The translations under genes and the position numbers were made by a program. From contig JAMWET010004065.1 of the NCBI GenBank assembly GCA_024036415.1, positions 185,001 to 249,000 of the forward strand: a stretch of DNA of 64,000 nt, in the 5' to 3' direction. The notes under the pieces are model-generated. The model was not told where the DNA came from and ran no database searches. It saw nothing but the letters and a program-made list of their open reading frames with translations. This document shows positions 61,238 through 64,000 of this stretch, piece after piece. How positions within the stretch are numbered: position 1 is the stretch's first letter; the number at the start of each line of letters is the position of its first letter. Source of the stretch: Prochilodus magdalenae. Its lineage: Eukaryota > Chordata > Actinopteri > Characiformes > Prochilodontidae.

Positions 61238-63476
61238 TTTGGCTAATATTACAGGATTAAGTTATTCTAAGTCAGTGCACGAGTTCAGATAATCTAACTC
61301 TTATTGCTGCTGAAATGCTGTTAGCTGTTGGTGTTTAGGAATGCTATCTGGTGAACAGGTCCAGTGGCAAAAGGATTCCCTCTAGGAACAATGGGAATTT
61401 ATGGGGTTCCTAGATGGAGGGTGGAGCAAACTATTTGAATTTGGTCACAGGGTCCATAAAACAACTACAGAATAGGTGTCCTCTTAAAACATACTGGTTC
61501 TCATTAATTTAACTTGTTTAATAGTCAATTAATGTCTTTCGTATGAATGTGATATGGGCCAATGTCTTCTTTTGATTATCCCAGTGTAATTTAGTGTACT
61601 GGTGTTAGGCGTATACCCCTAGTTGTTTACTTCTTAGAATGTGGGTAAATATCATGTCTCTGGTAGGTTCTGCTGACGTCTGTGTATATTTAGTCATGGA
61701 CTAGAGGCAATTTAGAGACAACAGGCAATGCAATTTATAACTTCTATTTTTTTAACTATTTTTCCAATTTTGCTCGCTTGGGTGGAGTTTGTCTCGCTAG
61801 AATTACCAGTTGAATAAACTCTACAGATTTTATCACTCTATCCTTGTTTTTAGAGCCAAACTTTCACTTCTTTGTGTGGAAGTCAACTACTGACAGTTCT
61901 GTCACAGTCACAGTTTCTTGGAAAGGGTAAGAAAAGTGGTAACATCAAACGTATCTTTGGTGATTGCTGCCAAAGTGCTCCTTTAAGTGCCTTAAAAGCC
62001 CTTGTTTCCAAAATGTCTTCATAATTTTGGACTAAATTTTGCCATTGTACTTCTTGTTACTACATTAACGTTTGGTCGAAGGTATCCTAATGCTATATTG
62101 TGGATTTAGAAGAAAACAACTAAAGTGAACTGTTATAAAAAGGTGTCCAGGACTTTCACACAGTGCACTATATTAAATATATACATAAACTGTATGTCCA
62201 AAAGTATCCAGACGCTAAGATCATGATGCATATTACCAAATGTCGACTAGAGGGGTTAAAGCCCTCCAGCACTGCACTCTTTATTATTTATTAGATCTCT
62301 ATTACCATAAAGACTGATAGAGATCTGTCTCATATCTCTGGAATAAGTGGTATTTATGATCCGGAACTAGACTGTTTTGAGGTTTGCTGAATAACACAAG
62401 TTTAATCACTTGTAACCACACAATCAAATCCTGACAGCAATGTTCCACTAACTAGAATATGTGAAGCCATCCCAGAAAGTACAGACTGGCACTGCAGCAA
62501 AGGAAAAAAATTATTACTTATATACAAACATAATCTCCCCATAGCATACATCATACCAGAGGAACATTACCAGCGGTGGGTAAACTAAATACCTCTTAGC
62601 CTAATGGCTCTTTAGCAAAAAAGGTTTCACTCAAAATCACGACCCAAAACATATGCTAGCTCTCAGTGAAGCCCGACAGAAACAACACCAATGGAGACAC
62701 AACAAATGGTAGATTATTTGTGCAGAAATCTACCATTCCAGGCTGTGAAAGTGATGTTGCCACTTTTCTTACCCTGTGACTGTGACAGAACTGCCCAAAT
62801 CAGTAGTTAACTTCCACACAAAGAAGAGTTTGGCTCTAAAAACAAAGATAGAGGGATAAAATCTGTAGAGTTTATCCAACTGGTAATTTTAGCGAGACAA
62901 ACTCCATAACCACCCAAGCGAGCAAAATTCGAAAATAAAATTAAAATAAATAAAAATCTAGGTTAAAAATAGGAAGATTGCATTGCTTGTTGTCTCTAAA
63001 TTGCCTCTAGTCCATGACTAAACATACACAGACCTCCGCAGAACCTACCAGAGACAATGGAAATGTCAAGCATTCACCCACTTTCAAAAAAGTAAACAAC
63101 TAGCCTAACACCAGTACACTAAATTACACTGGGATAATCAAAAGAAGACACTGGCCCATATCACATTCATACGAAAGAGATTAATTGACTATTAAACAAG
63201 TTAAATTAATGAGAACCAGTATGTTTTAAGAGGACACCTATTCTGTAGTTATTTTATGGACCCTGTGACCAAATTCAAATAGTTTGCCCCGCCCTCCATC
63301 TAGGAACCCGATAAATTCCCATTGTTCCTAGAGGGAATCCTTTTGCCACTGGACCTGTTCACCAAATAGCATTCCTAAACACCAACAGCTAACAGCATTT
63401 CAACAGCAATAAAAAAGTTAGATTATCTGAACTCGTGCACTGACTTAGAATAACTTAATCCGTAATATTAGCCAAA
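61238..63476. mobile_element. 2.24-kb foldback element with ~710-bp inverted arms
   Basis: The left arm 61238-61948 (from TTTGGCTAATATTAC) and the right arm 62751-63476 (to GTAATATTAGCCAAA) are inverted copies with only small indels. A spacer of about 800 bp separates them. TTTA stands outside both ends (61234-61237, 63477-63480), a possible 4-bp target duplication, though the right one adjoins a SINE tail. No transposase ORF in arms or spacer. Confidence 0.85.
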
Positions 63477-63535
63477 TTTACATTTACATTTAAGGCATTT
63501 AGCAGACGCTCTTATCCAGAGCGACTTACAACCGT
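63477..63535 (-). repeat. SINE 3' tail, reverse
   Basis: 'ttacatttacatttaaggca' and 'cagacgctcttatccagagc' are the reverse complement of the SINE tail at 37790-37835. It abuts the foldback element's right end. Confidence 0.7.
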
Positions 63536-64000
63536 GCTTAGTGATCTGTTGGATAATATTCCAGTTAGTAGAGGAAGTTTAGAGCCTAAAACTCACCATG
63601 AGCTAGGACACTGCCCGAACAGGGGGTCAGTGCTGGTACCTAGAGAAAGGTCGTTATAAGTGCAACACAATATACATTGACAAAGATCATTATAAGTGCA
63701 ATACAAAAAGGTTATAAAATTGCCACACGATACACACAAATAAATATACTTGTAGATAAAAATTGCATGCAGTCTTTTCTGTTCATTTTATTAAAGTGGA
63801 CCGGGTAAATAAGAACATCCTTTCACCAGTTTTCATGTGCGGCCTGCTTTGCGACTGCCTCAGTGGTCATGGTTGATGTTTATCTTCTCAGAAAGCTGAA
63901 ACTGGTTTCCTATTTAGCAGCTTTACTATTTAATCCAATGTTCTTCAACTTGTGCAGGGTGCCGGAAAACAGCTGCAGCATCATTTAAAGATAGAACAGA
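63536..64000. other. Right edge of window
   Basis: Contains a duplicated 'gatcattataagtgcaatac'-type phrase (63645-63710). Otherwise nothing recognised. Confidence 0.3.

Overview
The window reads as teleost fish nuclear DNA. It is gene-poor and full of fish-type repeats: Tc1/mariner remnants, palindromic MITEs, tRNA-derived SINEs ending in the familiar 'CTCTGGATAAGAGCGTC' tail, non-LTR retrotransposon 3' ends, and long (TA)n, (TCTA)n and (TAA)n tracts. Genes are split into short exons with canonical GT/AG borders. An ostariophysan (characiform- or catfish-like) source fits the repeat flavour, but that is an inference.

Three protein-coding genes can be supported, and all look like immune-cell genes. 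(1) At 4272-10793 on the minus strand lie the first two exons (signal peptide and N-terminal V-set domain) of a CD2/SLAM-family-like receptor. The V domain has no cysteine, as is typical of the first domain of that family. The rest of the gene must lie left of position 1 or in short exons I could not find. (2) At 24439-37022 on the plus strand is a four-exon gene for an 80-residue cytoplasmic protein with an acylation-type start (MGNFSC), a basic patch and three tyrosine motifs (VLYATI, CDYAVV, YVLM). It resembles mammalian GCSAM (HGAL). (3) At 51506-60597 on the minus strand is a complete seven-exon CD200 receptor 1 homologue (332 aa: signal peptide, short linker exon, V domain, C2 domain, TM segment, tail ending with PYASY and NSIY). 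All exon phases in genes 2 and 3 join without a break. In human, GCSAM and CD200R1 both lie in 3q13.2, so this looks like conserved microsynteny and strengthens both calls.

Layout: 1-4.2 kb repeats, including a small MITE; 4.3-10.8 kb CD2-like gene; 10.8-24.4 kb repeat-rich spacer (duplicated segments, a 517-bp TACC...GGTA MITE, and an 1.9-kb ACT-rich satellite with a 111-bp unit and a 222-bp higher-order repeat); 24.4-37.3 kb GCSAM-like gene with long introns; 37.4-51.5 kb repeats (SINEs, an internally deleted Tc1 element, a small Tc1-like element with intact termini, minisatellites); 51.5-60.6 kb cd200r1; 60.6-64 kb a 2.24-kb foldback element with ~710-bp inverted arms. No rRNA gene, functional tRNA gene, CRISPR array or virus was recognised.

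Inferred biology: the three genes suggest a leukocyte signalling neighbourhood, with a homophilic or adhesion-type CD2-like receptor, a membrane-anchored tyrosine-phosphorylated adaptor and an inhibitory CD200 receptor. There is no evidence here that they act in one pathway.
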